Source: Pseudoalteromonas shioyasakiensis (GTDB taxonomy: Bacteria > Pseudomonadota > Gammaproteobacteria > Enterobacterales > Alteromonadaceae). From it: a DNA stretch of 64,000 nucleotides. The stretch is from positions 2,714,501-2,778,500 of the forward strand of contig CP058414.1 in the NCBI GenBank assembly GCA_013391845.1. The letters are read 5' to 3'. Shown one piece after another: positions 9,467-17,871 of the stretch. Each line of letters begins with the position of its first letter. Within the stretch, counting starts at the first letter, position 1. Below the pieces are notes generated by a model that worked only from the letters and a program-made list of their open reading frames with translations, was not told the origin of the DNA and searched no databases. A program made the position numbers and the translations under genes.

Positions 9467-10281
9467 AGTGAGCTCCTCGAAAAAATTCGTTCACCAGCAA
9501 TCAATAACACTGCAGTTTGTAAGAGTGGTAAACCAAGAGCAAGTGTTACGCCGGCACGTTGACCAGCCATTAAATCAAGTTGATAGCCCGGAAATATGTA
9601 ATTTAAAACCTCAAATGCAGGCCATTGCCATGTTAGTAAGCCAATCACAATATTACCGCCAGCAAAGAACAAAATAGCCAATACAAATGCAAGACGCGAT
9701 GAACGAGCAAAGGTATTCAAAAAGCTCATTAGGGCAATAAAAGGCATAACCGCAACAAGCAAATAAAATAACAACATAAAGCTTCGTGATAAGCCAGAAA
9801 GCAGCAAACTTGGCTCACGATAACCGAGCATTGCAACCGTTGCCATCAAAGTAACAAACAACAGTGCCGCTAAAATTAATAGCTGTCCTAAAAAGCGGCC
9901 AATGATAATTTCTGAGCGAGTGGCTCTAAGTGATAAAAAGCGTAACGTACCTCGTTGTCTGTCGCCCACTGTCTGGTCACTACATAAAAACAAACAAAAG
10001 CTTGGGAAACTAAATAAAGCAATCAGCCAATAAACGGCCAGTTCAGATTCAGGCCAATCAAGTAATTTACTGATGCCAATGGCGCCAAATGCCTGCCTAG
10101 CAAAGTCGGCAAAATCAGGTGAGCTAATCAAGGTCACAGATTGGGCAATGGGATAGCGTAAAATAAGTAGCCAACAAATGGCAAAAGCGGCAACCGCCAA
10201 CAAACCACGCTTGGTCAAAAATAGTCGTACCAGCTCAAATTGGGCAATTTGTGCAAGACGTTTAGGATGTAACTGCGTCAC
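9463..10281 (-). CDS. ABC-2 type transporter permease
   Basis: A 272-residue integral membrane protein with about six hydrophobic segments (near residues 27-46, 85-105, 130-155, 165-190, 200-220, 240-262). The order, with a first segment then a long loop, a GDRQRGTLRFLSLRATRSEIIIGRF amphipathic stretch and the remaining helices, is that of ABC-2 permeases such as NosY. The start is a GTG preceded by AAGGA; an overlapping ATG is in another frame. It is the first gene of a three-gene operon (permease, ATPase, PH-domain protein). A terminator separates it from metC upstream, so it should have its own promoter in the 110-base gap. Substrate unknown. Confidence 0.88.
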   Translation of the reverse strand: MTQLHPKRLAQIAQFELVRLFLTKRGLLAVAAFAICWLLILRYPIAQSVTLISSPDFADFARQAFGAIGISKLLDWPESELAVYWLIALFSFPSFCLFLCSDQTVGDRQRGTLRFLSLRATRSEIIIGRFLGQLLILAALLFVTLMATVAMLGYREPSLLLSGLSRSFMLLFYLLVAVMPFIALMSFLNTFARSSRLAFVLAILFFAGGNIVIGLLTWQWPAFEVLNYIFPGYQLDLMAGQRAGVTLALGLPLLQTAVLLIAGERIFSRSSL

Positions 10282-10343
10282 TCATAATCCTTAATGAATT
10301 TTATTATTAGAATTACACTAAGTTGAAACAGCTTGAATTACCA

Positions 10344-10371
10344 GAAAAAAAAGACCCGACTAGCAGGTCTT
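10344..10371 (-). terminator. Terminator after metC
   Basis: AAGACC and GGTCTT pair across a 9-nt loop; on the minus strand the hairpin is followed by a run of about eight T. It lies 25 bases past the metC stop and separates metC from the ABC operon. Confidence 0.75.
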
Positions 10372-10395
10372 ATGTAACAAAGTATAAACTTTAAC

Positions 10396-11574
10396 CTAGA
10401 GGTGGCTTTCGTACACAGCCAGTGCTTGATCAAGGTCGGCTAGTAAATCAGACACATCTTCAAGACCAATGTGTAGCCTTATCACTGGGCCCTGCGACCA
10501 ACCAGTTTCAGAGCGAAGACCTTTCATGCTCAAGTTTGCCGTGACTAAGCTCTCATAACCGCCCCATGAAAAGCCCATTTTAAAATGGTGCAGGCTATCT
10601 AAAAAGGCATCAATCGCTTGTTGATTACCCTGCTTCATTACAAATGAAAATAAGCCGTTACTGCCATCAAAGTCTCGTTTGAAGAACTCATGACCAGGGC
10701 ACGTTGCAAAGGCTGGATGGCGAATATGATCAACCAAAGGGTGTGTTTCAAGCCATTTAGCCACTTCTATGGCTGCTTGTTCATGTTGTTTTAAACGCAC
10801 AGCCATAGTACGCAGACCACGTAGCGCTAAATAGGCATCATCTGCAGAGGTACATTGACCAAGTAGGTATGAATTTTCTCGAAGTGTTGGCCAATACTTT
10901 TTGTTGGCAACAGCAACACCCATCATCACATCTGAGTGACCAACAATGTATTTTGTAGCCGCTTGAATACTAATATCAACGCCATGCTCGAGCGGTCTAA
11001 AATGCAGACCATTACCCCAAGTGTTATCTAGCATGGTCATAACACCGCACTCATTTGCTTTAGCAACCATCGCTGGGACATCTTGCACTTCCATGGTGAT
11101 TGAGCCAGGTGATTCTAAAAACAATACACGGGTGTTATCTTTAATAAGCTCACTAATCCCTGCGCCGATCCCCGGCGGGTAATAGGTTGTTTCAATCCCT
11201 AAGCCAGCAAGTATTTTGTCACAAAAATCACGGGTAGGTTCATAAGCTGTATCCACCATTAAAATATGATCACCCGTTTTCACAAACGATAGCAAGGCAT
11301 TACTGATTGCAGCCGCACCTGATGGGTAAAGCGCACAACCCTCACCACCTTCAAGCTCTGCAATTGCTTCTTGCAGAGCAAAATGCGTCGTCGTACCGCG
11401 ACGGCCATAAAATAAAGTTTTATCGCCACGTTTCTTAGCCGCAGCTTTTAAGTCGGCAACTGAGTCAAATACCACAGTTGATGCACGTTGTACGACAGGG
11501 TTCACAACCCCTTGTGTATACGCTTTTTTACGCCCTGCAGAGACGATTTGGGTATTTTTATTTGTCTTTGTCAT
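10396..11574 (-). CDS. metC: Cystathionine beta-lyase MetC
   Basis: A PLP enzyme of the Cys/Met metabolism family that splits cystathionine to homocysteine, pyruvate and ammonia in methionine synthesis. It follows E. coli MetC closely along its length: FYGRRGT, ESPGSITMEVQDVPA, AATKYIVGHSD with the PLP-binding lysine, SWGGYESL and IRLHIGLEDV. The start is set at the ATG giving MTKTNKNTQIVSAGRKKAY, 14 codons inside the longest frame, because that matches the E. coli N-terminus and has GGACAA upstream; the extension would overlap nudC. It follows nudC by 19 bases and is probably cotranscribed. No MetJ box is seen before either gene. Confidence 0.95.
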   Translation of the reverse strand: MTKTNKNTQIVSAGRKKAYTQGVVNPVVQRASTVVFDSVADLKAAAKKRGDKTLFYGRRGTTTHFALQEAIAELEGGEGCALYPSGAAAISNALLSFVKTGDHILMVDTAYEPTRDFCDKILAGLGIETTYYPPGIGAGISELIKDNTRVLFLESPGSITMEVQDVPAMVAKANECGVMTMLDNTWGNGLHFRPLEHGVDISIQAATKYIVGHSDVMMGVAVANKKYWPTLRENSYLLGQCTSADDAYLALRGLRTMAVRLKQHEQAAIEVAKWLETHPLVDHIRHPAFATCPGHEFFKRDFDGSNGLFSFVMKQGNQQAIDAFLDSLHHFKMGFSWGGYESLVTANLSMKGLRSETGWSQGPVIRLHIGLEDVSDLLADLDQALAVYESHL

Positions 11575-11593
11575 AATTTGTCCAAGCTGTGCT

Positions 11594-12511
11594 TTACAGG
11601 TTGCGCCAGTGCTCAACCAAAAATCGAGAAATAGAATCTTGTCGGGTTAGTTTAAGATGACTACCCTGCTCATGCCATTGGCCGAATTCATTAAGTTCAG
11701 CACGGCTAAACCATCTTGCATCGTCTAACTCGTCTTTATCTACCTGAATATCTTCTGAGACCGCTGTGGCCATAAAGCCAAACATAATTGATGATGGAAA
11801 TGGCCAGGGCTGTGAAGCTATATATTGAATATCTGTAACAGCAACACCCGCTTCTTCCATTACTTCACGGGCAACGGCTTGCTCTAGTGTTTCACCTGGG
11901 TCAACAAAACCTGCAAGTGTTGAAAAAACACCCTCAGGCCAGCTTGCTTGACGGCCCAGCAGGCAACGCTCTATTCCGTCTGAAAAAGTTTTCGTAACGA
12001 TCATAATAACGGCAGGATCGGTTCGCGGAAAAGTTTGATGCTGACAAGTTTGGTTTTCACATAAACGCGAATGCCCAGCTTCAACCATATTATTTTCATG
12101 ACCACAACGACCACAAAAACGGTGCGTTGCGTGCCAAAAACACAAGCCTCTTGCCAGTGCTGCAATTGAGCCTTGTTTAAGCTCAACTTGTGGGCCCAAC
12201 TTGCGAATATCAACAAACTCAGCGCCGTTGAGCATTGGCTCAATAAGTGAGTCTGGTTCATGGCTGACATCTAATGCAAAATGAGCCACATCATCGTCGT
12301 CTAACCCCAATAAAATGCCTTTTGATAAATCGAGATGATCCACTTGAGATAAGCGTAAATAACACACTTCAGGACTGTCTTTAACAAATAAACTTTGATT
12401 GTTATTGACTAATAACCAGCGACTCTGAGAATTCATTTGAGCCTTTAGCCACTTAGGATCTTTGCGGCGGTTTGATGCACGATCCAATGGCATTTGAGAG
12501 TAATTCAGCAT
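11594..12511 (-). CDS. nudC: NAD-capped RNA / NADH pyrophosphatase NudC
   Basis: A Nudix hydrolase that splits NADH and removes NAD caps from RNA. The zinc ribbon has four cysteines (CGRC and CENQTC), followed by the Nudix box GFVDPGETLEQAVAREVMEE and the NudC signature SQPWPFPSS. The start is placed at the ATG giving MLNYSQMPLDRA because AAGGAA lies 6 bases before it, and because the longer frame would begin inside the terminator at 12584-12608. This gives 305 residues against 257 in E. coli; the extra length is in the N-terminal domain. The gene is upstream of metC in the same orientation. Active-site residues appear intact. Confidence 0.93.
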   Translation of the reverse strand: MLNYSQMPLDRASNRRKDPKWLKAQMNSQSRWLLVNNNQSLFVKDSPEVCYLRLSQVDHLDLSKGILLGLDDDDVAHFALDVSHEPDSLIEPMLNGAEFVDIRKLGPQVELKQGSIAALARGLCFWHATHRFCGRCGHENNMVEAGHSRLCENQTCQHQTFPRTDPAVIMIVTKTFSDGIERCLLGRQASWPEGVFSTLAGFVDPGETLEQAVAREVMEEAGVAVTDIQYIASQPWPFPSSIMFGFMATAVSEDIQVDKDELDDARWFSRAELNEFGQWHEQGSHLKLTRQDSISRFLVEHWRNL

Positions 12512-12583
12512 GGCGTTCCTTGAAAATAGTTTACTTAGTAAAACTACCATAAGCGGATGATAAACCCAATTTATTACAGGCAT

Positions 12584-12608
12584 AAAAAAAGCCCAAACAG
12601 GGCTTTTT
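12584..12608. terminator. Bidirectional terminator between nagB and nudC
   Basis: GCCC and GGGC with flanking A5-7 and T5 extend to a 9-bp stem around AAACA. It lies 18 bases past the nagB stop on the minus strand and isolates nudC from the nag genes. Confidence 0.85.
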
Positions 12609-12625
12609 TATTCTCTCTCACAATT

Positions 12626-13420
12626 TTACAAGGTCGCTAGATGCGCTTGTAGTTTTTGGTTCTCAGCTTCAATATGCCGATAGAACTCTAAATCTTCTAA
12701 TTTACTCGCTGCTGCTTTATCAATGATGATTACGGCATCTTTATGAAGTTGCAGTGCTGAGGCTGGGCATTTAGCCATTAACGGACCTTCAACCATGGCG
12801 TGAACGGCATCTGCTTTACTTGCACCGGTTGCTAAAAGTACCACTTTTTTAGCTTCTAAAATGGTGCCAATACCCATAGTGATTGATAAATGTGGTTGAT
12901 ATTCGCCTTCGGCAAAAAATCGTGCATTGTCTTCAATTGTCGCTTTCGTAAGTGTTTTAACACGCGTGCGTGATGTCAAACCTGAAGATGGTTCGTTAAA
13001 ACCAATATGACCATTACGGCCAATACCAAGTAGCTGTATATCAATACCACCAGCTGCTGCGATTTTTTGTTCGTATTCAGTACAAGCAACAAGCGGGTTT
13101 ACTGCATCACCCGGCGGTACATGGGTGTTCTGTTTGTCGATATCAACATGGTTAAACAGCTGCTCATTCATAAAGTAGCGGTAACTTTGTGGATGTTCGC
13201 CAGTTAAGCCTAAGTATTCGTCTAAGTTAAATGTTGTCGCTTGGCTAAACGAAATATCGCCTGCTTTATTTTTTTCGATCAGTTGTTGATACAAGGCAAC
13301 GGGTGTTGAACCTGTAGCAAGGCCAAGCACTGATGCTGGTTTTTTTAGTAATTGTTTAGCAAAGATGTTGGCACCATAAGCTGCAACTTGGGCTGCATCA
13401 TCAAGAATCACTATTTGCAT
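12626..13420 (-). CDS. nagB: Glucosamine-6-phosphate deaminase NagB
   Basis: A 264-residue enzyme that isomerises and deaminates glucosamine 6-phosphate to fructose 6-phosphate and ammonia, the last step of GlcNAc catabolism. The family motifs are [35 protein letters not shown] with the catalytic histidine and glutamate, and the C-terminal [13 protein letters not shown]. It matches E. coli NagB in length. It is the last gene of the reverse-strand nag cluster, separated from nagX by 210 bases that hold its own promoter and a NagR-type operator. It ends at a bidirectional terminator. Confidence 0.96.
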   Translation of the reverse strand: MQIVILDDAAQVAAYGANIFAKQLLKKPASVLGLATGSTPVALYQQLIEKNKAGDISFSQATTFNLDEYLGLTGEHPQSYRYFMNEQLFNHVDIDKQNTHVPPGDAVNPLVACTEYEQKIAAAGGIDIQLLGIGRNGHIGFNEPSSGLTSRTRVKTLTKATIEDNARFFAEGEYQPHLSITMGIGTILEAKKVVLLATGASKADAVHAMVEGPLMAKCPASALQLHKDAVIIIDKAAASKLEDLEFYRHIEAENQKLQAHLATL

Positions 13421-13540
13421 ATCGATTAGCTCTAATTATAAGTTGGAAAAAAATGGGACCTAAAACCCAACCCCACGTGCAATCGAGCTGGGTTTTAGAT
13501 CAAACCACTGCCAGGATACGATGCAGTAGCTATAACCATT

Positions 13541-13556
13541 ATGACAACGCTGTCAT
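13541..13556 (-). promoter_or_regulatory. NagR-type (LacI family) operator before nagB
   Basis: ATGACAACGCTGTCAT is a palindrome with the central CG typical of LacI-family operators. It is nearly identical to the box before nagK and overlaps the -10 element of the nagB promoter, a position that fits repression. In Alteromonadales the GlcNAc regulator NagR is known to bind sites of this kind; the exact consensus here is from memory. Confidence 0.85.
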
Positions 13557-13583
13557 TATCACTTCTAGTTTTACCTTTGTAAA
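13555..13583 (-). promoter_or_regulatory. Sigma-70 promoter of nagB
   Basis: On the minus strand TTTACA and GATAAT are separated by exactly 17 bases. The -10 hexamer overlaps the NagR-type operator by two bases. Transcription would start about 15-20 bases downstream, giving a leader of roughly 120 bases before the nagB ATG. Confidence 0.7.
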
Positions 13584-13609
13584 GTAAAAGTGAATAAAAA
13601 ATTACTCTT

Positions 13610-13645
13610 TTTGTTAGTGTTTAATAATTATCAAACACTAACAAA
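13610..13645. repeat. Perfect 13-bp inverted repeat over the nagX stop codon
   Basis: TTTGTTAGTGTTT and AAACACTAACAAA form a perfect 13-bp stem around a 10-nt loop. The nagX TGA straddles the loop and stem. Neither strand has a good T tract after the stem, so it may act as a 3'-end stabiliser or an imperfect terminator rather than a standard one. Confidence 0.8.
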
Positions 13646-14761
13646 GATCTTACGGCGATACATCCAATGCAATACCAGCATTTGTACTGCTAATAACGCA
13701 ATCACCGCCATCAGGGGTTGCCATACCTCTGGCACAGCTCGAACCACACCACCAAAAACGCTTTGGCTTACATAACCCCAATTCACAAGACTTGAGGCTA
13801 AGTAAATAATAATTGAGTTTGCACCTATGATCACAAAAGGATACGCGGCGCGCTGGCCCGGCAGAATATCAACCAGTGCATAAAATACGGCTAGCAACAT
13901 GGCACTCCAACCAACCGTTACAAGCACAAATGAACTGCTCCAAAGCTCTTTATTTACTGGGAACTGTAAGTCCCATAACCAACCTAAACAGACACTTACA
14001 ATCCCTGCAGCAAACAATAATGCGGTCATTTTCCACTCGCCAATTTGCTGAGCACGGGCGACTAATTGACCTGCAAACACGCCCATTAAAGCATTGACAA
14101 TCGCTGGGATATTCGACAAGACACCTTCTGGGTCTACCACACGGTTTTGATAACTAATACCTGGCAGTAAGTGTGCATCAAACCATGCATTCCAACTCCC
14201 TGCTGCTGAAAGGTCACCAGCACTGCCGCCTGGCACAGGCACAAAACAAAGCAGTAACCAATAGCCCACTAAAATAGTCGCTGCGGTTATAATTTGCGTT
14301 CGTAAACTGGTGTGCCAAACCAACATAGCACAGAAGAACCATGCAATGGCGATTCGCCCAAGTACACTGGCATAGCGAATTTCATCCAAAGCCATTGGCA
14401 TACCAGTGCCCCAGCCGTGGTTATACAAAATACCTAATAAACACAATAGTAAAAGGCGTTTTCCCGCCTTACGGTAATAAACTTTGCGTTCCTCAAAAGG
14501 CAAATGGTCAATGCGTTTCGGGGCTAGCCCCATCGCCACACCCGATAAGAAGATAAATAATGGGAAAATCAGATCGTAAAATGTGAAGCCATGCCAGACG
14601 CTATGTACTGTATGTGCTTCAAAAACTTTCCAGCCAGTCCAGCCTGTTAAAACGAATAGCGCTGCGAATAGTGACTGTCCGCCTAATATCCAAAACATAT
14701 CCATGCCACGCAATGCATCCAGCGATGCCAAACGTTTTCTTGTTGGTTGTGTTGTTGTCAT
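13631..14761 (-). CDS. nagX: NagX-type membrane protein (DUF5009, heparan-alpha-glucosaminide acetyltransferase-like)
   Basis: A 376-residue protein with about ten membrane segments. The N-terminal RLASLDALRGMDMFWILGG, with the LDALRG motif, and the following FYDLIFPLFIFLSGVAMGLA mark the family related to the lysosomal heparan-alpha-glucosaminide N-acetyltransferase. In Shewanella and other marine Gammaproteobacteria this protein is called NagX and lies in GlcNAc utilisation operons; its biochemical role is not settled. It lies 61 bases after nagA with an intrinsic terminator in the gap, so its expression may be lower than that of nagKA. The start ATG has AAAGGT upstream. Confidence 0.88.
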   Translation of the reverse strand: MTTTQPTRKRLASLDALRGMDMFWILGGQSLFAALFVLTGWTGWKVFEAHTVHSVWHGFTFYDLIFPLFIFLSGVAMGLAPKRIDHLPFEERKVYYRKAGKRLLLLCLLGILYNHGWGTGMPMALDEIRYASVLGRIAIAWFFCAMLVWHTSLRTQIITAATILVGYWLLLCFVPVPGGSAGDLSAAGSWNAWFDAHLLPGISYQNRVVDPEGVLSNIPAIVNALMGVFAGQLVARAQQIGEWKMTALLFAAGIVSVCLGWLWDLQFPVNKELWSSSFVLVTVGWSAMLLAVFYALVDILPGQRAAYPFVIIGANSIIIYLASSLVNWGYVSQSVFGGVVRAVPEVWQPLMAVIALLAVQMLVLHWMYRRKIFVSV

Positions 14762-14777
14762 TGTTTACCTTTAATAC

Positions 14778-14806
14778 AAAAAGCCCCGCGATACTTCGGC
14801 GGGGAT
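14778..14806 (-). terminator. Intrinsic terminator between nagA and nagX
   Basis: On the minus strand CCCCGC and GCGGGG pair around CGAAGTATC and are followed by CTTTTTG. It lies just past the nagA stop, inside what looks like one operon, and would reduce readthrough into nagX. Confidence 0.75.
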
Positions 14807-14822
14807 TTTTCCAGGGAAGTTC

Positions 14823-15935
14823 TTACAAAGCTTTACCAGCTATATATGTCGCTTTTACATATTGATTATCATCTAGCACAACAAAATCAGCATCAAACCC
14901 GCTCAGCAAGCGACCTTTTTTATGTAAACCTAAATATTGTGCAGGATAAAGTGATGCCATACGTAAGCTCTCAGCAAGGCTAACATCCAATGTATTCACT
15001 GTGTTGCGCACCGCACTTGCCATATCAAGTACGCTGCCTGCTAATTCACCGGTAGTTGAATTTAATCGATCGCCAGTACGAATGACTTTACGACCATCAA
15101 AGAAATCAAACTCCATATCGTCAGTACCCACAGGTGGCATTGCATCTGTGACTAACATAATTTTTCCGCGCTGCTTGGTGCGAATTGCTAATTTTGCTGA
15201 TGATGGGTGTACATGATGACCATCAACAATTAAGCCGCACCAGCTGTTATCATCCCAAAGTGCTGCACCAACAACACCCGGTTCTCGTGATGTAAATGCT
15301 GACATAGCATTAAATAAGTGGGTGAATCCATCAGCACCAGCAGCAAGTGCTGCATTGGTAGTCGCAAAGTCCGCATTAGTGTGGCCAATAGATACTTTTA
15401 CGCCACACTCAACTAAGCGAGCGATATCATCAGCACTAACATTCTCAGGAGCCAAGGTAACGATTTTAATGCCTAGATCTTGGCGTGCATAAATTGCAAA
15501 TTCTTGCTCTGTGATTGGACGAATGAATTGCTCGCTGTGGGTACCTTTTTTAGGAAAGGAAAGATGTGGCCCTTCAAAGTGCACGCCCATAACGCCCGGA
15601 ACCCCTTCAGCAATTGCTTGTGCGGTTGCATCAGCGGCCTTTGCCATTACTTCTACTTTGTCGGTAATAAGCGTTGGCATAATCGCTGTTGAACCAAACT
15701 GACCATGCGCTTTGGCTATTCTATCTAAGCAATCTGGCGTTTGTTCTGCATTAAAAAATGCCCCGCCACCGCCATTAACTTGAACATCAATAAAACCAGG
15801 GGTAACTAAACCTGTTAATTCAACAGCATCAGCATGTGCTTCAACACGTTTAAAGACACCATTGTCGACGCTAAAATACACATCTGATAAAAATTCTTCA
15901 CCGGTAAACAATTTACTCGCATGATAAATCGTCAT
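14823..15935 (-). CDS. nagA: N-acetylglucosamine-6-phosphate deacetylase NagA
   Basis: A 370-residue amidohydrolase that removes the acetyl group of GlcNAc 6-phosphate. Family motifs are GFIDVQVNGGGGAFF, MGVHFEGPHLSFPKKGTH with the metal-binding glutamate, SIGHTNADF, HLFNAMS and LIVDGHHVHP, then the catalytic aspartate in LVTDAMPP. Length matches the family. Its start overlaps the nagK stop by one base (TAATG), so the two are translationally coupled. AGAGG precedes the start. Downstream are an intrinsic terminator and nagX. Confidence 0.96.
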   Translation of the reverse strand: MTIYHASKLFTGEEFLSDVYFSVDNGVFKRVEAHADAVELTGLVTPGFIDVQVNGGGGAFFNAEQTPDCLDRIAKAHGQFGSTAIMPTLITDKVEVMAKAADATAQAIAEGVPGVMGVHFEGPHLSFPKKGTHSEQFIRPITEQEFAIYARQDLGIKIVTLAPENVSADDIARLVECGVKVSIGHTNADFATTNAALAAGADGFTHLFNAMSAFTSREPGVVGAALWDDNSWCGLIVDGHHVHPSSAKLAIRTKQRGKIMLVTDAMPPVGTDDMEFDFFDGRKVIRTGDRLNSTTGELAGSVLDMASAVRNTVNTLDVSLAESLRMASLYPAQYLGLHKKGRLLSGFDADFVVLDDNQYVKATYIAGKAL

Positions 15936-16849
15936 TACAAACCTACCTCTTGACTTTGTTCTAGTACAGATTGCTGAGCAAAATAAACAGCGCCCATTTC
16001 AGGTGGTTGAATAGGTGTCTCAACTCGTTTAGCAATATCTTCTGCAAGCCACTTATTCAGAGGCTCAGCTAAACCGCCAATCATAGATAAACGTGGAGGC
16101 TTATTCTCAAGTAAGCGCTGCGCTAATTTGCTCACGTAATCTGCGCCTTCTTTGACTATCGCAACGGCAACTTTGTCATTGTTATTGGCTGCTTCAAATA
16201 CATAACGGGCTAATTTAGCAAAACTGCTCGAAGGCTGACCAGACATTTGCTCAACAATTGCCATCGCATTATCAGCAGCAAAATGCTCAGTGATCACTTT
16301 AGTTAAATTTGTTGATTCGCCTAGACCATCAAGGTCTAGCAAGGTCGCTTTTATTGCTTCAAGACCCATCCATGCGCCACTGCCTTTATCTCCTAGGGCA
16401 AAACCATGACCACCAAAGTTAGTTGTACGACCATTTACACATGAAAAACCACAAGAGCCCGTGCCAGTGATAATCACCGCACCATCACTGCCTTCATGTG
16501 CACCAATGCAAGCAGTATGTAAATCAGTCGTGAGGAACATTTGTTTGAATGGATGTTCCCATTCCATAATCTTGTCATACAAGCTAGGTAGGTTAACACC
16601 CGCCAGACCTAAGCCGGCATAAAGCTGATGAACTGTATCAAGTGGTAAACCAGCATCACGAAGCGCTAATTGTGTTGAGACCATAATTGATTCGAGAGTA
16701 CGTTCCAAACCATGTAATGGATTTGCAGGACCACCTAGGCCAGTTCCTAATACACCTTGTTTAACAGAGTAGATAGTTGCTCGACATTTCGTTCCGCCAC
16801 CATCAATACCAATAAACAATTGGTCCTCATTCACACTCTTCGCCATCAT
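15935..16849 (-). CDS. nagK: N-acetylglucosamine kinase NagK (BadF/BadG family)
   Basis: A 304-residue kinase of the ASKHA superfamily, BadF/BadG/BcrA/BcrD branch. The phosphate-1 motif is LFIGIDGGGTKCRAT, the phosphate-2 region GAVIITGTGSCGF, and FGGHGFALGDKGSGAWMG completes the nucleotide site. In Shewanella-type pathways this non-ROK kinase makes GlcNAc 6-phosphate from free GlcNAc entering through a permease; that pathway assignment follows from the neighbours nagA and nagB. It is the first gene of the cluster. The start is the first of two adjacent ATGs, with AGGGG upstream. A NagR-type operator lies 104 bases before it. Confidence 0.92.
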   Translation of the reverse strand: MMAKSVNEDQLFIGIDGGGTKCRATIYSVKQGVLGTGLGGPANPLHGLERTLESIMVSTQLALRDAGLPLDTVHQLYAGLGLAGVNLPSLYDKIMEWEHPFKQMFLTTDLHTACIGAHEGSDGAVIITGTGSCGFSCVNGRTTNFGGHGFALGDKGSGAWMGLEAIKATLLDLDGLGESTNLTKVITEHFAADNAMAIVEQMSGQPSSSFAKLARYVFEAANNNDKVAVAIVKEGADYVSKLAQRLLENKPPRLSMIGGLAEPLNKWLAEDIAKRVETPIQPPEMGAVYFAQQSVLEQSQEVGL

Positions 16850-16952
16850 TTAACGACCCCTAGCCTTCGTTTAGTTTTTATCTAAATCGCATTATTTTTA
16901 TTATCTGAATGCGAAATCATCTCAACCTTTGTTGATTTAATGTTACACAACA

Positions 16953-16970
16953 AATGACAGCGTTGTCATT
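16953..16970 (-). promoter_or_regulatory. NagR-type operator and -10 element before nagK
   Basis: AATGACAGCGTTGTCATT is an 18-bp palindrome (one central-pair mismatch) that matches the box before nagB in 14 of its central bases apart from one transition. On the minus strand TATAAT (bases 16968-16973) overlaps it, so the operator covers the promoter as at nagB; no good -35 hexamer is seen. The surrounding gene-free stretch 16850-17221 is very AT-rich and holds no other feature I recognise. No nagR or transporter gene is adjacent. Confidence 0.85.
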
Positions 16971-17221
16971 ATATTTTTTATAAAATTTCGTATAACTTTT
17001 ATATTTATTTTTAATTTGTTGAATTAAATAGCTTTATTTAATAGAAAAGAAAATTAGAAACCACATCAACGATGTCCTATAACACCTTAAATTATACTTT
17101 TTTGCATAATTTAGCGCATTGTGAGTGACTATTCTTTTATTCATCATCAAGTTTAACTAATGCAAGCTTAGCCGAAATAATACTTTAGTTAAACATTTTA
17201 TTTAAAATGGAATATTTTTTT

Positions 17222-17716
17222 CTACCTTGATAACAACAGTGAATCGTCAATACAGTGAAATTCAGCTGCGGCTTGCTTTAAAATATCGGCAGTGAGGTGC
17301 TCTGCCCCATAGACATCACACGGTAGCTGATACTTATTCGCTAAATGGCCAAGCAATAACGCAAAATCTCCATCACCCGAAAGTAATACCATTTTATCGA
17401 GCTGCTTGGCATGCTCTAGCATATCAATGGTAATGCCAACATCCCAATCCCCTTTCGCACTACCATCTCTGCGCTGAATAAAAGGTTTCAGTTTTACCTC
17501 AAAGCCAATTGCGCGCAGAATATTTTGAAACTGCGATTGCTTTTCATCACCACGATAAATTGCATACGCAATGGCGCAATCAATTTCATAGCGTTCGCTC
17601 ATCTGTGCCCAAAAGGCATTATAATCAAAGTTTTTCTTGTAGCTTTCTTTACAGGTGTAATAAATATTTTGTACATCTACAAAGATACCGACTCTTGGCT
17701 TATCAACTGCTGACAT
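17222..17716 (-). CDS. NYN-domain (LabA/DUF88) putative ribonuclease
   Basis: A 164-residue cytoplasmic protein consisting of one NYN domain. The PIN-like acidic residues are visible at the N-terminus (VGIFVDVQNIYYT), in the middle (KGDWDVGITIDML) and in the C-terminal half (VLLSGDGDFALLLGHL). NYN domains are predicted metal-dependent ribonucleases with a PIN fold; LabA homologues have been linked to output regulation, but the RNA target is not known. It is divergent from the satD-like gene across 155 bases that contain three palindromes, so it may share that control. It is not obviously linked with the nag genes further on, from which 372 bases separate it. Confidence 0.85.
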   Translation of the reverse strand: MSAVDKPRVGIFVDVQNIYYTCKESYKKNFDYNAFWAQMSERYEIDCAIAYAIYRGDEKQSQFQNILRAIGFEVKLKPFIQRRDGSAKGDWDVGITIDMLEHAKQLDKMVLLSGDGDFALLLGHLANKYQLPCDVYGAEHLTADILKQAAAEFHCIDDSLLLSR

Positions 17717-17779
17717 AATTTTTCTGTTTTTAGTGATTTGTGTTCACTGTAGCATATCTAGGTTGATATTTACGAAAAA

Positions 17780-17853
17780 GTAACCTAAATTGGTTACATA
17801 AAACAAAGTAACCAAATTTGGTTACTTAACGCGATGTAACTAAATTAAGTTAC
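17780..17853 (+). promoter_or_regulatory. Three 18-bp palindromic operators with 28-bp spacing
   Basis: Boxes at 17780-17797 (GTAACCTAAATTGGTTAC), 17808-17825 (GTAACCAAATTTGGTTAC, a perfect palindrome) and 17836-17853 (GTAACTAAATTAAGTTAC) all have GTAAC and GTTAC arms. Their centres are exactly 28 bases apart. They fill most of the intergenic region between the NYN gene and the satD-like gene, with the last box ending 18 bases before the satD ATG. Confidence 0.88.
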
Positions 17854-17871
17854 TTAACCTAAGGGATCATA

